The position numbers and the translations under genes were made by a program. The notes beneath the pieces are model-generated. The model did no database searches, was not told the DNA's origin, and saw only the letters and a list, made by a program, of their open reading frames with translations. A DNA stretch of 64,000 nucleotides from Gymnorhina tibicen. Lineage: Eukaryota > Chordata > Aves > Passeriformes > Artamidae. This document shows positions 50,501 through 63,798 of the stretch, piece by piece. Each line of letters opens with the position of its first letter. Position 1 is the stretch's first letter. The stretch covers positions 186,001-250,000 of the forward strand of contig VXAZ01002374.1 in assembly GCA_013399875.1 (NCBI GenBank), read 5' to 3'.

Positions 50501-52199
50501 TCTTGCATTTAACGGCCTGATTGATTATGACTGGTCTTGGAACAGAGGGAGCACAGGGGGTACACTGAACACTTTAGGGGACCAACGTGATTTGATATTC
50601 CTGCTGGTAAATACATCAAGCAGAAAGTGACCATGTTAAACAAACAGCCTGGTCTCTATCTATACCATTAGTTCTGATAGTAAAGAGGGAATAATAAAGT
50701 TGACCCTCCAGCTTTCCATGTTGTCCCGTGGCAGCTCCCAGCATTTGATTTCGTATTTGCGCTGTAGCTCATTCCTTTCAATCATTGCAACACTGGCATT
50801 AGACCAATTTCATTTCTCTTGGCCTGCTTCTTGCTTATCCTCTGCATGCACTGATGGTCCAGTCCTATAATGTGACAGATGCTGTCCTGAAGCAGACAGA
50901 AATTGAATAGTATTGCCCTGCACCTTCCACAAATGAAGCAAAAGACAGCCCAGACTTTTCCAATTGTTACTAAGATATTACTTCTCTTTTTTTTTTTTAA
51001 TTATTATTACTGTTTTTCAGACATTGGACACATAGAGTTAACATTATGTGACAACTGATAATGTAAGTCTACCAGAAAGTGCTTATATTCTTTAGGAACA
51101 ATTGATTTTTCATTTGAATTGTGCTCCTCCACTCCTTTTACAAACATACTATTTATACAAACCACTAAGGGAGGCAGATATCCATCCATCTATCCATCCA
51201 CATTTCTGCACAAGCACGGTTTGCATGTTTAAATTCAGATGTGTTTATGAGTGCATGAGAGAGAAAATATTAATGTACAAAGTTGGGTGTAACTCAACAA
51301 ACCACATTACTTCTTTGAAAGTGTGATGCAGTATTTAAAATACTGTTGACATGCTGACATGCTAAATTAAGAAATGTTTAAAAGCATTTAACATTTCAAA
51401 TATATCTTTATTCTCCCTACTTAGCGTATGCAATTATGGATTCAAAACTTAAATTAAAGGTGTTCACATTGCCATCTCCTGTGTTTGGGGGGTTTAGAAT
51501 AGTTGTTCTTACAGTGGGATGCGGGAAAATTATTTTTCAATAGCTCTGTTGTGTGGAGCCTGACTAAGAAGTGGCAATAATTGTCATTAGTTACTCATTA
51601 GGCAGTGTTGGGGCAGAATTGTTAGTGCTATTTTCAAATCACTCTAGTTTAATTATTTTTCATTGTAATAATGTTAACAGTGGCATTCTGTGGAACTGAT
51701 ACCTTGATGGTTATTTGTGAAAGATTCAGGTCATCTCTTCTTTTTCTTGTGTATGTATGTGAATGGGCTCTTAGTCTTTCCCTGCTCCCAGATTTTCTTC
51801 TAATCATTACTGTATGTGCAGTAATGGTCAAGTTAATGAGGTCTCATTTTAACTTCTTATGCTTCAGCTAGTCCTTTGTCACAGGAAGGAGGGACCTCGA
51901 GAGCTACTGTTTGAAAGCTTAAATCATGGATCCAGGGAACTGTGCCTCAAGAGCCACTCCGGGCTGGCAGTAGGTGTGTGGAGCAAAATTTTACCCCACG
52001 CACAGGTGATTACAATTGTAGTGCAGCGAAAACACCCATCATTACTGCTTCCCAGCCAGCATTTTCCTCTCCTCTTCACAAGGACTCTCTCAGAAGAGAA
52101 TTTGAGGGAATCCTTCACGTGAGATTATCTGCTTTCCACCTAAATCAGCTGCAGAAACACAACCATCAAGCTGATTTTAATCTTAAGCTTTGTATGTAG
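44526..52199. other. Unique DNA, no gene recognised
   Basis: No supported gene. 44657-45067 (+) is open for 136 codons, with charged, mixed composition but no known motif and no good splice sites. 48704-48979 (+) is similar at 91 codons. A 9-bp perfect inverted repeat with a 15-base loop lies at 46341-46373. A run of TCCA units occurs at 51181-51200. Confidence 0.5.
51181..51200 (+). repeat. (TCCA)n short tandem repeat
   Basis: Five TCCA/TCTA units directly after 'ggcagata'. A small microsatellite with one interruption. Confidence 0.9.
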
Positions 52200-52341
52200 G
52201 GTATACAGCAAACAGAGATGGAGAAGAAATGTTTCAAAGCACTGCAGGAATTTAAGAGTCTAAGTCCTGTTGATTTGTCGAGTGTACAAAACCCACTACT
52301 AAAGAAACCTGGATCATGGAATCCTCATCAATATTATGTTT
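52200..52341 (+). other. Candidate internal coding exon, 142 bp
   Basis: The segment is flanked by an acceptor, 'ctttgtatgtag|ggtata', and a perfect donor, 'gttt|gtaagt', at 52342. The frame opens exactly after the acceptor (the TAG of the acceptor is the upstream in-frame stop) and runs 47 codons. It includes MEKKCFKALQEFKSLSPVDL and, near the end, PGSWNPHQYYV. Base composition by codon position looks coding, and the mix of Lys, Glu, Ser and Pro is unlike low-complexity translation. It would start in phase 0 and end in phase 1. I recognise no family. It cannot splice directly to the candidate at 56339, because the needed frame there is closed. It may be chance. Confidence 0.22.
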
Positions 52342-53233
52342 GTAAGTTGCCTAGAGTAAGTGCAAACAGCATGATGCAAAATTCTGTAATTTGTTCATAC
52401 AAACAGAAAATTCTCTTTCTGCCAAAGATTCATAACATATGAATCTTTCAGTTACTCTTGCCAGTTTCTTATATTGATTTTAGTATTGTATTTATCAGTT
52501 TGTATGCATACTTCACTTGGATTTTAAAAAGATGGATTCATTTGTATTGTATTTTATTCTTAAATGAACAGGTATATTAATTTCCAGACTGGATTTATAA
52601 CAAATATGTAAATGTTCAAAAACCAGAAAAGACTGCTGAAAACTAGATTTTGTGTAGTTATGGCTAGATACAGCTATGTGTGAGTAAGCAGTTATCACAC
52701 ATTTAGCTATATTGTGTTGTGTATATCCTTCTCGAGATAAAAGGAGAGGCAGAGCAGCATTTTCGCATCATTACCAAAGCCATGTTACAGCGAAAGCATT
52801 CAGTAATTATAGTACACACTGAGATACTACTGTGAAAAGACTGGGGAGAAATTACAGGTTATTTAGATAGTGTGACATAACCAGAAACAAAGATTTGTTG
52901 TGTTGGAATTCCCATTTGTAGTAGACATTTTCTGTCGAACTGATCTTGTGATTTCAAAAAGTGCTTTTCCTTATAAAGTCATACGCAAGTCACCTGCAAA
53001 GCAGACGGTAAATTCAGTCTTCTTGTGAGGTAATATACATAGAGGAAAAAAAAAACAAGGAGAAAGAAGCACACAAAGATAGTTATATGAATCCTGGGCC
53101 TGATTCACTGCAGTAACATTCCAGCCAAGTAATTCAAAAGAAATTAAGCCAACACTATATTGGAAGAGATCCACAATGGTAAATTAGGACTTCTTTTGGC
53201 ACGCTCATGTGCAAAAGGGAAATTTGCTTGTTG
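52342..53233. other. AT-rich DNA, nothing recognised
   Basis: No gene or repeat recognised. Only short frames and A/T runs (for example nine or ten A at about 53046). Confidence 0.5.
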
Positions 53234-53326
53234 GATTCTCCCCTCACTTTCACAACATAAATCAGCAGTAATTCCACTGAAATCAATGGAGTTAAGCCAG
53301 GTTAGAATGAAGGGGAGATGAGAATC
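53234..53326. repeat. Old palindromic MITE-like repeat (93 bp)
   Basis: An imperfect hairpin. The left arm starts 'gattctcccctcactttcac' and the right arm, read on the - strand, starts 'gattctcatctccccttcat'. The arms meet at 'ttccactga' / 'tcaatggag' near 53280. This matches the well-spread sauropsid repeat with arms 'gattctcctctcacttacac' and centre 'ctccactgaagtcaatggag'. The preceding 'cctgggcctgattcactgca' (from 53093) may belong to a related copy. It is a fossil DNA-transposon-like element and not coding. Confidence 0.72.
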
Positions 53327-56300
53327 AGATTCACAAAGCACAGTTTGCTGTGATTTAGCACACAAACGAGTGCCTTATAATCTGTTTACTAACAATGGAT
53401 GAAATATGCAAATTGTCCTTTTGGAAAGCAACCGTGAAAACTGAGCTTCATAAAAGGAAAATGAGGGGTGCGAATGTTCTTATTTCCAGGCATTCTCATC
53501 CACAGTCAGAGGTTTGATAAACACACACTGGCTAAGTGAGAAGAAAACTGCCAAGCCTTCAGAAAGCATGCAGAAGTAAGGTAGATTATAACAAGATGTC
53601 AGACCATGATGTGGAATGGCAAACATCCCTCACAGACGCTGGGATAATCCAGCAATCAGGCCCTGAACAATGTCCCTCCAAGCAAGCCCAGGCAGGCCAG
53701 CCATGCCATTTCACAGTACAGGCTGCACCCTAAATTTACTGCAGAGCCCTGCAAATGTGACTGGGTCCAGGTGGATCCAGAATCTGGTGGTCTAAAGAAG
53801 GAAATGTGCACAAAAACACCCCAACTTCATGTTTTTCAAAACCACTAAGGATTTAAAATGGTTGCAACTGAGAATCAGAATATGTCAAGCGACTGAATAG
53901 AAGATCCCAAAATAACTATAGAGAGAAATGCTTTCATATTCACTTACCTGTGGAAGAGACAGGAAGAGTTAACTTTCATTGGCTCTGAGCAAATGCTCAT
54001 TTTGGGTTTCTGGATGCAGAACGAGCCTGGTGAAACTGCACATCATAATTAGAGAGATTATTTCCTTATGCTAAGTCTTTAAGTTGAGATTTCCTTCTTT
54101 GGATTTTCTTTTTCCTTATGATTCTTTTATTCTGATCCAGGCTTAACACAGATATTTATGTTACCTGTGAGAAGACATTGTATTATGACATTCAAGACTG
54201 GGCAGAACATGCAACACATGGAGAGACTGGGATTTGTGTTAAGCATATCCTAAAGCACTGCCTCAGGAGCACTCCAAGTTCCATAGGAGATCACAATGAA
54301 GGAGGTCAGAGCTTATCTTTTACCAGCAAGCTGATGATCTTATATCCCTAATTCCTGACTTCTGTTAATTTCTAATAGGTGCGAGAAGGACCGTCTCACA
54401 GTTTGAGATAACAGGGAGGAGAAGACAGGAGGACCTGTCTCAGCTCACAAGCCTAAAAATCTTACACAGCTGGCTGGAAAATAGTATGAAGGAAACCAAA
54501 AACCTGTCACAGCAGGCTCTGGAACCCTATTGCCCAGAAGAGGGCAGGCCTACAGTATTTTTCAGTGCTGGTGGCATTCTTGCAGATCTACTTCTCTTTC
54601 TTTTGTCTATCTAGTCTGCTGTGTGGGCTGAAGAAATTAAATACAATGCAAACATACAAACAACCACAACTCTAGGAAAAAATCTTAGGCATTGGTCTCA
54701 GTCCATGGGCTTAATCCTTTACCATTTTACCTCGTCAGAGTTCTTAGTCAAGTATGTTTTTCTGTCTGCCTAATAATTATTATGGTCAAGTAAGTGAACT
54801 AGATCCATTTCACTGCTGCAGATCTAGACAAAAGGTCTGTCACAAGTGAAAACTAAACCCTAGGACAGAAAACGCTCATTTTGTCGAAGTTCTCCATTCC
54901 CCCCCTCAAGTAAAATGAAAACTATCACCCAACTTACACCTTATTAGTTTTCTCCCTACTTTTCTTCCTTCTTTCCTTCTGCTCTTCCCAGACTACTGGA
55001 AAAGAACAGCTGAATACATGATGATTAATGTATTAAAGAATATCAAACTCTCCGTAGATATTTCTATTTCTATCATGAATAGATATTTCTATTTCACTGA
55101 AAGTGCATAGCAGAAAATACAGTGAATTCTTGCTCAGTTGAACCTAGGATTCATAATATCAATATTAGCTATGGCAATACTGAATGACAGACACCTGGAG
55201 AATAACATCTCTATGAACACAGTTCTTAAAAACACCCATTAAGAACAAGCACTTATTCAACTTTCTTAGCTTCCAAGCATTTTCCCCTACTCTCTCAGAG
55301 TTACAGCTTTGATAAAAAGACACCACTTTTTGCTTTAAAACAAGCAGAAATTCTGCTCTGAAGCGGGCTGTGCTGGTAGTGAAATCTCTGTTTGCCACAT
55401 CTTACGTATCTTCCCTTTTTTGCAGTTGTTCTTGCTATAGAAAACTCCTCATCAGCCAGCTCTCACTTGCTCTTGCAGTCTGCTTAATGCCAAGTGTAAC
55501 AGGATACAGCTCACCAGGGAAGCATGACTGAAGCCTGGGTACTCCAGCAAGAAGCCTGACCCAACAGACCTCTAGCCAAGCTGTTGGATAGTGAAACATG
55601 GCACCAGGCGAGCTCCCACTGTCCTGTGATACTGATCTCCGCCTCCTTTCACACACCTTTATCCGACCTCATTTTAAAACTGAGCAGAATCCGGCATAAA
55701 GTGTCTGATATAAACCCACACTTGCTTATGTACACTCACCACTCACCAGATTTTTTGCAAATTGGCCATCATTGGGGTTCCCTTGAAGCTGGGTGGAAAA
55801 CTGCTGTGATTGCAGAAGGTGACTGCTCCCTTACTGTTCAGACAGGTGTGTATGAATCAGACCTTCTCTCTTCTTGGAACACCACAAATATTCTGCTCCA
55901 CTAATGCATTAAAACTTAAAAGGTAAGAGAAAAGTACACACAGAACTATCCTTCCTCTTAAGTTGCGTCAAAGCACCTGAAATCAGATGAGTTGTTTCTA
56001 CTCCCAGCTCCAAGTTTAGCACAGACCAGGACAACACAAGCATCTTGTTAAAGAACGTCCCTGTGGCATTCTGTCTCCTAGAAAAAGAGAGATGATGCCA
56101 CTGACCAGCAGTGTAGGAGACCTACTAAAGATTAGGACTCTACTGATCCAGAAAGAAATAAATTATGATACTAGAAAAGTAAAGCATACCACAAATGGCA
56201 TGGAGAGAATGAATAGGTAACAATTATAATTATTTCTCATTCTGAATAACGTGAAATTATTACAGCCTGTTTAAAGTTAACAGAAGTGAACACTTTCTCA

Positions 56301-56338
56301 TTTGACATGTAATTAAAATATGGAGCTTATTGCTACAG
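53327..56338. other. Unique DNA, no gene recognised
   Basis: No supported gene. A strong acceptor-like site ('cttcccttttttgcag') ends at 55425 on the + strand, but the frames after it are short and no donor follows. 55165-55398 on the - strand is open for 77 codons with mildly protein-like text, but its upstream side is purine-rich and lacks an acceptor. The 16-base unit 'tagatatttctatttc' is repeated at 55055-55070 and 55080-55095. Confidence 0.5.
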
Positions 56339-56460
56339 GAAATTTTGGAGCCAGAAATAATAAAAGGGATAAAAGAACAATTAGAAGTGAACCTAGAAGA
56401 AAAGTCTGTCAGAACTATTAAACACAGAGATGTGCTATCTTCTCTAATTCTGGAAGGTTT
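56339..56460 (+). other. Candidate internal coding exon, 122 bp
   Basis: The acceptor 'ttattgctacag|gaaatt' is followed by an open frame and a fair donor, 'gttt|gtatgt', at 56461. The frame encodes a charged, helix-like peptide: EILEPEIIKGIKEQLEVNLE continuing EKSVRTIKHRDVLSSLILEG. It would start in phase 0 and end in phase 2. The other two frames carry stops. The composition is convincing but A-rich DNA easily yields Lys/Glu/Ile-rich text. The frame simply runs on to a stop at 56519 if unspliced. No family recognised, and phases do not match the neighbouring candidates. Confidence 0.2.
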
Positions 56461-57316
56461 GTATGTGTTCAAGGATCTTAAGATGACAAGCTCCAATACA
56501 CATATTCAAATAATAATTTAGAATAAAATTTCACAAAAGGAAACAGTATTTTCCAACAAAACTAGCCCAGCCACCATCTTCCAAAATGTGTTTATGAAAA
56601 CTGTCTGAGGTAATGTTCAAAACTGAACCTAACCCCTTCAGAGTGCTGTTTAAGGAAGGGAAACATTTCTAAAATAGCATTAGCTTCTGGCCTTGAAACA
56701 TTTTCCAGAAAAATATCTCCTAACTACTTAAGTCAAATAGCCATTGGGGTTCCAAATTTTTTGACAGAAACTGTTAAATAGTTTTACTCACAGCTCACTG
56801 TTTCTCCAAAGCAACAGACACAGTACTAGAAAATTAAAAGTTTAGGAATATCCCTGTTAAAACTTAGCATACCCTGATTCAGCTCCAGGTAGAGCAGCTG
56901 TTGCTTCAGAGGCAGAACCAGCTGCTGATTCCTGCAGCACTATGCATGCCAGGTTCCTCGGCCTAAACTTTCCTCCAGCTTAAAGATCTGGACCTGCCAG
57001 CATTTCCACAGCAAGGGACTTGTCCCTCCTCACGTGAGGAGAAGACCTGTGCTTCCCTGCCCCTTCTCCCAGGGTAGAACAGGTAAGACAAAGTAGGCAG
57101 CATTTTCAGAAGCAATAGTTTAGCATCCATGAAATTCAGTGGGGGCAAATGTGACCATCAATGGGATGCTTGTTTAAAATGAGCACCCTCTATTCCTGGC
57201 TCTTACAAAGTCAGAGCTTGCAGAATGACTAGTTCATTATTGAGAGGCAGACTAGACTGAACAATGGGGACAGTTGACCTCAGACCACACACACACTCTC
57301 TTCACTTGGTTCCCAG

Positions 57317-57571
57317 ATGATCTCTGGATACCGAGTAATCACTTTTCCTGAAACACGAGTCTCTTCCTTCCCCAAAATTATCCCATCCCTTCTCTGGGCA
57401 TCACCCTCAGTGAGTGAATCAAAAAACACATCACAGGTTTTCGAAAAGTGGATCCAGCAGAAATGGGACACCTTTTTATCTGTGTGCCAGGAACCTGATT
57501 TTGTCAATTATACGCTGTATATAAAAAGCCTCTGCTATCTGCTTTCCCAGTACTCTGGGGAATGCATATGA
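57317..57571 (+). other. Candidate terminal coding exon, 85 codons to TGA
   Basis: A good acceptor with a long pyrimidine-rich lead ('ctcttcacttggttcccag') is followed by an open frame. It contains SGYRVITFPETRVSSFPKII, then VFEKWIQQKWDTFLSVCQEP, and ends in a TGA at 57571. Codon choice looks protein-like. An AATAAA hexamer lies 145 bp downstream (57716), as a last exon would need. I recognise no domain. Neither splice option of the 56339 candidate gives the phase this exon needs. The other strand is also open here for 75 codons, which shows how weak length alone is. Confidence 0.22.
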
Positions 57572-57857
57572 ATAATTTTAAATGAGGAAAATGCTGTTGG
57601 GAATATTGTTTTATTTGGGAATTCTAAACTTTGAAACACATCTACAAAGACTATTTTATAATTAATAATATTTATTTTTTATATACACACATATATGCCT
57701 GTATTTTGGATTAAAATAAATAGGGAAGGAGACTTCATTTAGATTTCCACAAGGCTAACAGAGATCTTGAAGGACATGACAAAGTGCTTTAAAGAGAAAC
57801 ATCTTTGGACAAAGGTGGTAAGTGTGGGAAATTCTCTGATCACCTGGGTGCAGGCCC

Positions 57858-57879
57858 AAGTGAGTGACAAGTGAGTGAC
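57858..57879 (+). repeat. 11-bp perfect tandem repeat, two copies
   Basis: The unit 'aagtgagtgac' occurs twice in a row. A small local duplication. Confidence 0.9.
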
Positions 57880-60800
57880 AGATGTGCTATCTGTGGCACA
57901 GAAATTATTCAATTTATCAACTCTATACTTTCCCTGCAACATGATAGTTACAGAATAGGAATAATTCTGGAAAACTCTAACGCATGTCAATATTTTAAAA
58001 ATTTCCACCTGGCTTTTTTAGAAGAATGAGAATGCAAATAAGCTGCAAAGAAAAAAAATGCTCTTTACATCATGATAGTTAATTTAGGCTGATAATTTAA
58101 ACCTTTGCAGTCTTCTTGGCCTCTTTGATGACACCTCACCATTTATTGACATAGTTCATTCTCTTTTGAACTATATCAGTTAGAATCATTCGTCTCAGAA
58201 ACTTAACAGTGATTTCTTAGAGACTGCTGATACAACACTGTTATTCTTAAAGGAACAATTTTCAGAGCAACACACAGGGGAATTACACTGTTTCCAAACT
58301 GCAATTGTTGGCCAGTTCTTTTGTCTTTCATACTATTCTTTGTGGTGATTTTTTGATGTAGCAAACAAATTGAATTCATCTTGAAAAATAAATTACAAAC
58401 TGGGAGTTTTCTGAGCTGTCCACACAGTACTTGTTTCATCTTCCAGCATATGTTCCAAGTGTATCACTGAGACTGACACTAAGAAAGAAGGTGTTTGCTA
58501 GCTGTTACCACACAGTGGTTTCTGAACTGGAGTATCGTTGCCGGATTCCAAGTGCTCTTGCACAAAAAAAAATATTAGCAACAGCTGATCTCTTACTGGT
58601 GACCAGTACTTACTGGTGATCAGACAGAAGTTTCCGAGACATTTAAAATGCTAGCCTTTCTTTTATATGGATGTTTTTGTATTAAAAACTAAGAGGACAC
58701 TTTTTATTTTATAAATCTCTGCAAACTCTTCTGCTATTCCATTTTTAATCAGTGGAAACAAAATACTTGTTATCCGAACTTTGTAACATTAACATACATT
58801 AATTTGCCTTCTTACACCGCTGTACCACAAAATGTTTTCTGTCTTCTCTGAGCCCTGGATTATTTCTCTCTCATCTACAAAATTCCGCAAAACACTTCAA
58901 AACAATGTTACGATAGTTATTATGTTAAAAGACTTAAAGTACAGCTGTCCCAATCTACCAAAGACCCCCTACATATTGCATTATATTTCTCTATTCATCA
59001 GCATTTACTAATGCATTTAACTTTTTAGAAGACAGAAGATTTTCCTTGAAAAATAACACACAGATTTTCAAGTATTTTTTTCTTGATACAATGGAATCCT
59101 ATTTAGCATTTAATTTACAATATTTACAAAAAAAACCACACACACGCCTTCAAAAGAGCTCAGAGTCTCTATTAAAAACAAAACCCAGAAATCGCCACTT
59201 TTGGTGGGGAGAGATAGATTAGCCGAACACATCTTTGCATCTGGTGTCTAACTTTGGATATAAACTTGAGGTTTTGTCTTTTCCAGTGTTGTAAATATGA
59301 ATACATTTATGTTAGATGTAGCTTTCACCACATATTCCTGACTCACCACCAGCACAATTCAAGGAACTTGCCCTCTACAGGTCCTAATGAAAATGCTTAA
59401 TGATGTTAACCCATGAAAAAAAAATAATAAAAAATAATTAAAGACCCATTTCACTAAGGGCTGTATTAGGGCGTCTCATTCTCGTGAGCTGCTGTCTACA
59501 GATGCTGATGAGGAAGGTGCTCCTCTGAAGGGAAAATACTCTGCTGTGATATGGCCTCACATTTTTCAACAGAGATCAAGAGTACAATAGTGTGTATTCA
59601 CACACAAACACATATATTTAAAGAAACTTGCGTTAATACCCAGGACACCTGTGTTAAAATACTGTAATGCAAAATACAGTTTAGCTCAAAAAAAGTCAAT
59701 GACAGAAAGAACTTTTAAAAACATTCCATTATAACATGAAACGTACAGTGGTGTCTGCTGTTAAATACGTCCTCCTTCAAGATGTGATATTCCTGTGCAT
59801 GAATGAAAACCAGGTTATTGCACAAGGAATTGGGGATGCCCTGATATTTATATAATGGATTAGAAAAACAACCAATACAAATTATTAATTTTGCCCTTTC
59901 AAACATGAGTAGAAACTCTGAGTACTTTCCCAGCTCCAAGTTTCTTCTCCATCTTGAGATGACTGAAACTAAAGAGATCAAATGCTCGGGGTTTTGTTTG
60001 CTCTGGCGTTTTTCAGGTGTCTCATGCTGTACACGTGCAACCGTGACTCACTTTTTGAAGTTACGCTGGAATGGGAAGCACTTTCAAACCCCAGCCTGAG
60101 CTCAGGAATACTAGCCGGGAACACTGCCTTCTCTTTCTTCTCTCACCCCGGAGAAAGCAGGCAAAAGTTTGCCTTCTGGCCTGGGTGATACTGGATTGCT
60201 TAAGAGCTTCAAAATCCTGTCTGTGCCTTAGACAAGTCTTTTTATCCTGTCTCAGCTGTGCCTCAGCTCAGCCTCACCGGCCTGCCACAGAATTGCCTGG
60301 GTTGTTGGCATCCCTGCTGCCAGTGTCCCAGTCTTGAGGACCCCGTTTCTCCCCCCAACCCTGCTTTCTGGTGGCCTCTGTACTCATGTTTCCACGGGGA
60401 ACTTTTAGGAAACTCACCAGAGCTAGAATTCAGTATGACCCCAGATCTTCTTAAATTGCATTAGAGACTTAGGATGGATAAAAATCTTCCCTTAGAAGCA
60501 TAAAAACAGGTACATTTTAATGCAAATATTTGGCCAAATAAAAAAATTGCCAATTACCTTAAGAAGTACCAAAAGTACAAAAATAAGCGTCATCTTATTT
60601 TTTCAACACGACTTTGATAAACCTTGCTTAGCTCTCGCAGAACTCCCCATACCTCTAACTTCTCACCAGCTAAGGTTTTGAAGGTCATCCAATATCTCAG
60701 CCATTCAAACAATTACCATGTTAACGCATGTGATTCACAGCATGCAAGTTTGAAAATAACATATATGTTGATGTAACTATTTATTCCATGTGGTATTTAA

Positions 60801-61090
60801 GACTCAAAACTACCTACACATTTGAAAAGGATAAAAATTAATAATAGGGCACATATTCAGTCATTTCCATTTGCATAATAATTTACCCATAAAAAAGAAA
60901 ATGATAACCAAATTGAGTCAACAGTTTTGTACTAAACATTATTTTGTCACAAAATTGAGACAAAGATGTAAATATTCAGGCATTGATAGATACAAATGCA
61001 TGGCAGCAAACAAATAGCCTTGCTGTCAATATTTAAAATGACTGTAACTTCACATAAAAATATTATTAATATAGACACAACAAGCCAGGT

Positions 61091-61135
61091 CTCTAGCTGG
61101 TGTAAATGAGTGCAGTCCTATGGAAAATTTACCTC
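61091..61135 (+). repeat. Half copy of an old palindromic sauropsid repeat
   Basis: 'ctctagctggtgtaaatgag' followed by 'tgcagtcctatgg' matches the repeat arm 'cagctggtgtaaatcagc' and 'atagctccattga'. The second arm has decayed beyond recognition ('aaaatttacctcag' may be its remnant). Related in type to the element at 53234-53326. Confidence 0.5.
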
Positions 61136-63292
61136 AGAAAATTCATATTGCTGTAAATAATCTCACACTGAGAAGTACAATTAGAACTTTACAACAGTCA
61201 CTTTTTTAAAGCCCAAAATTTGTCATAACTTAACTTTGCACTGCTATGTTTTGCAAACAGTATAGAAATTGTTGGCAGAATGAAACTTTCAACAAATTTT
61301 GTGTCATAGCAAATAAAATAGCCAGTAAGGAAGTATTTGAACAGACCTTGTAATCAGATCTTATAATCTTTTGCAAATAGACTTTTCATCCCCAGAAATT
61401 GAATGGGATTGATCACAAAAATATTGAAGTGCCTTACAAACACACCCTTACAAAACATCTATCTTTTTATGGGATATAAAGCAGATGTACACACACTGGG
61501 ATTTGTACAAGGTGACACCAAAGGCATGACATAAACAAGAAATTAACTAGAATTTGTTGGAATCCCACCTGGAGTCTGAAACAGGACCAGAGACTTCCGT
61601 CTGCAGCGAAAGTCAAGTTCTCATTTCTTTATAATTTCCAGTGAATCCATCATGTTAATTAAAATAGTTAATTGTGTTAGCAGAAAAAAAGCTGCATTTA
61701 TAGACTCTGATCTCATGCACTCTTACTACAGGGGTAAGAGACTTTCAAAGCTGGTTTCCCATTCTCTCCCTTTTTGGAAGGGATTTGCACAAATACTATT
61801 TTTCCTCCATTTATACTCTAAATGAGCACACGACTAAATGCCTGTCTTACCAAACACTCTTTTTCCAATCGTGATCTGTTTCCTATGCCCAAGGCATTCA
61901 CTAAAAGTAAAGGAAGTAAGTTTATGCTACGTGGTCGTTCACTCACATGGACTTTTCAAAGGGTCTGCACTGCTGCTTCGAAATGTTAGCGGTCCCTGAA
62001 TAAAACCAAAGCATTCCTGAACAGTGATTCAACAGAGTGCTTTTTGCTACCTGAGGATGTTCTGAGGAATGTCTCTGCTGAGGGTTTTTGCAGGATCAGT
62101 GAGAGTGAGGTCCTCAGCTGGCCCTGAGAACATGTGGGGAAATCCCAGGGCCATCATCGTCCTGTAACCATCTAAATGCTCAGAGGCTCTTACATAGCAT
62201 GAGCTTAGGAAGAATTGTAATTTTAAACTCGGGTTTTTAACAAATAGGTTTTAAAACCTTGCATCAATGGTCTAACTGCAAAATGGAAGCTAAACTCAAA
62301 ACAAAGAAACTCCCTGCTAAACAAGATGCCAGCTGTAAAGAACAGAGTGATAACTTTCCTCTCGATTCTTCACTGATAGAAGTCTCAGGATCTTCCTTAT
62401 CATCCCACTGAATGTCAAAAATGTAAATTTTATTTTAGGAATTAAATTATTATAAAATACATGGGTTTAAAAAAACCCCACCAAGCTCCTACTCTGAAAG
62501 TGACAGTATTTTTAGTCTTGACTGCTGTATCAGGAATTTTCAGCAGTAAGAATTCATATTTCTTCTCATTCTGTGAAATAAAAAAGGCTTACAATTCTGT
62601 GAAATGTAATGTACAGGTTTAATAGGATTGTACTCTTGCCTAATGTCACAGTAACAAATAAATGCAATACAGAGCTGCTGACACAATAGAAAACTGCTAG
62701 TTCAACACAAATGAGCCTCTGTAAATAAATCTGAAGTAATTTCTCTATACATCTTGGCTACTGCTTTAAGCTCTGCTTACAGGCAGGGGTGAGGGTGTGG
62801 GGGGCACCTTACAGCAACCTCCTCAGTGTGTTACAGCATATTGCAGCTCAAGGAAAGAGTGACCTGGTGGTTTGACACCAAAATACCTTGTTTAGGCACA
62901 AACTCCCCATTGCAGCCCACACGTTAAAAAGCACAGAATGGCCCATCCTGATCTGATGGAAAAGGGCTTAGAGAGAGGTACAGTGGTACTGCCATGCACT
63001 GAGCCGTGGTCACATGCTCAGAGCTGTTGCCACAGGGTTGGCAGCATATAACCCAGGCACAAGAAATTAAAGCAACACCTTACCTCCATAGTCAGCATGT
63101 TTTGGCTATTTCTGACACCATTTCCTTTCTGGCACAGGCTTTCTTCTGATGGGCAGATCCTACAACAATTGCACTGGGAAAATACACGTTACTCCTACCC
63201 CAACCACTTTCCATCCTGCTTATGCTGAGTGTTTCCAGTGCTACCAGTTTTAACATAACAGCATGTCTACCACATGTTGACCAGTCAAGGGG

Positions 63293-63316
63293 AAAACATA
63301 ACATAACATAACATAC
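63293..63316 (+). repeat. (ACATA)n pentanucleotide repeat
   Basis: Four ACATA units in a row within 'ggaaaacataacataacata', continuing 'acatac'. A small microsatellite. Confidence 0.92.
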
Positions 63317-63798
63317 AAGCTGACAGGGTTGTATGTTATGCATTGTATGAAACCATGAGAGAGCCTTATCTTCAATAAAAATAAGGGAAGGGGGGATAAA
63401 AGACAAAAAACAAAAGGCAAACAAAAAAAAACCCAAACAAAAACCCCAAAGTGGCTGTTGTTAGTATGAAATGGTAATAGATAAAATAGCTGTCACCCTT
63501 TTTCCTCACCTTTCCCTATACTGGCATGTTTCTTATTCTAATTTTCTCATTAGTCCCATATGGGATACAGTTCTAAGTAGCATGTAACATTAAGCAAATT
63601 GTATACAATAATATTTTTCAATTCAAGATGTCAGCACTCCACCCACTCAAAATGTTGTGCTAACAGCACAGACAGAAATCACCTTTTATTTTTCAACATG
63701 CACAAGCACTCATTAAATAAGATGACACGTAAGTCTTCCTAAGGGATACGTAAGTGTGCCAGGAAGATTTGGCATTTTCTTCAGCACAATATGATAGC

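Larger units (their letters stand above)
57572..63798. other. Unique AT-rich DNA, no gene recognised
   Basis: No supported gene. 58431-58619 (+) is open after a good acceptor ('tttcatcttccag', ending 58445) and ends in TGA, with mildly protein-like text. 59.90-60.46 kb is GC-richer and open in overlapping frames without recognisable content, and 60231-60262 faintly resembles a MIR 3' half. An A/C-rich run lies at 63405-63450. A G-rich cluster occurs at 62783-62806. Confidence 0.5.
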
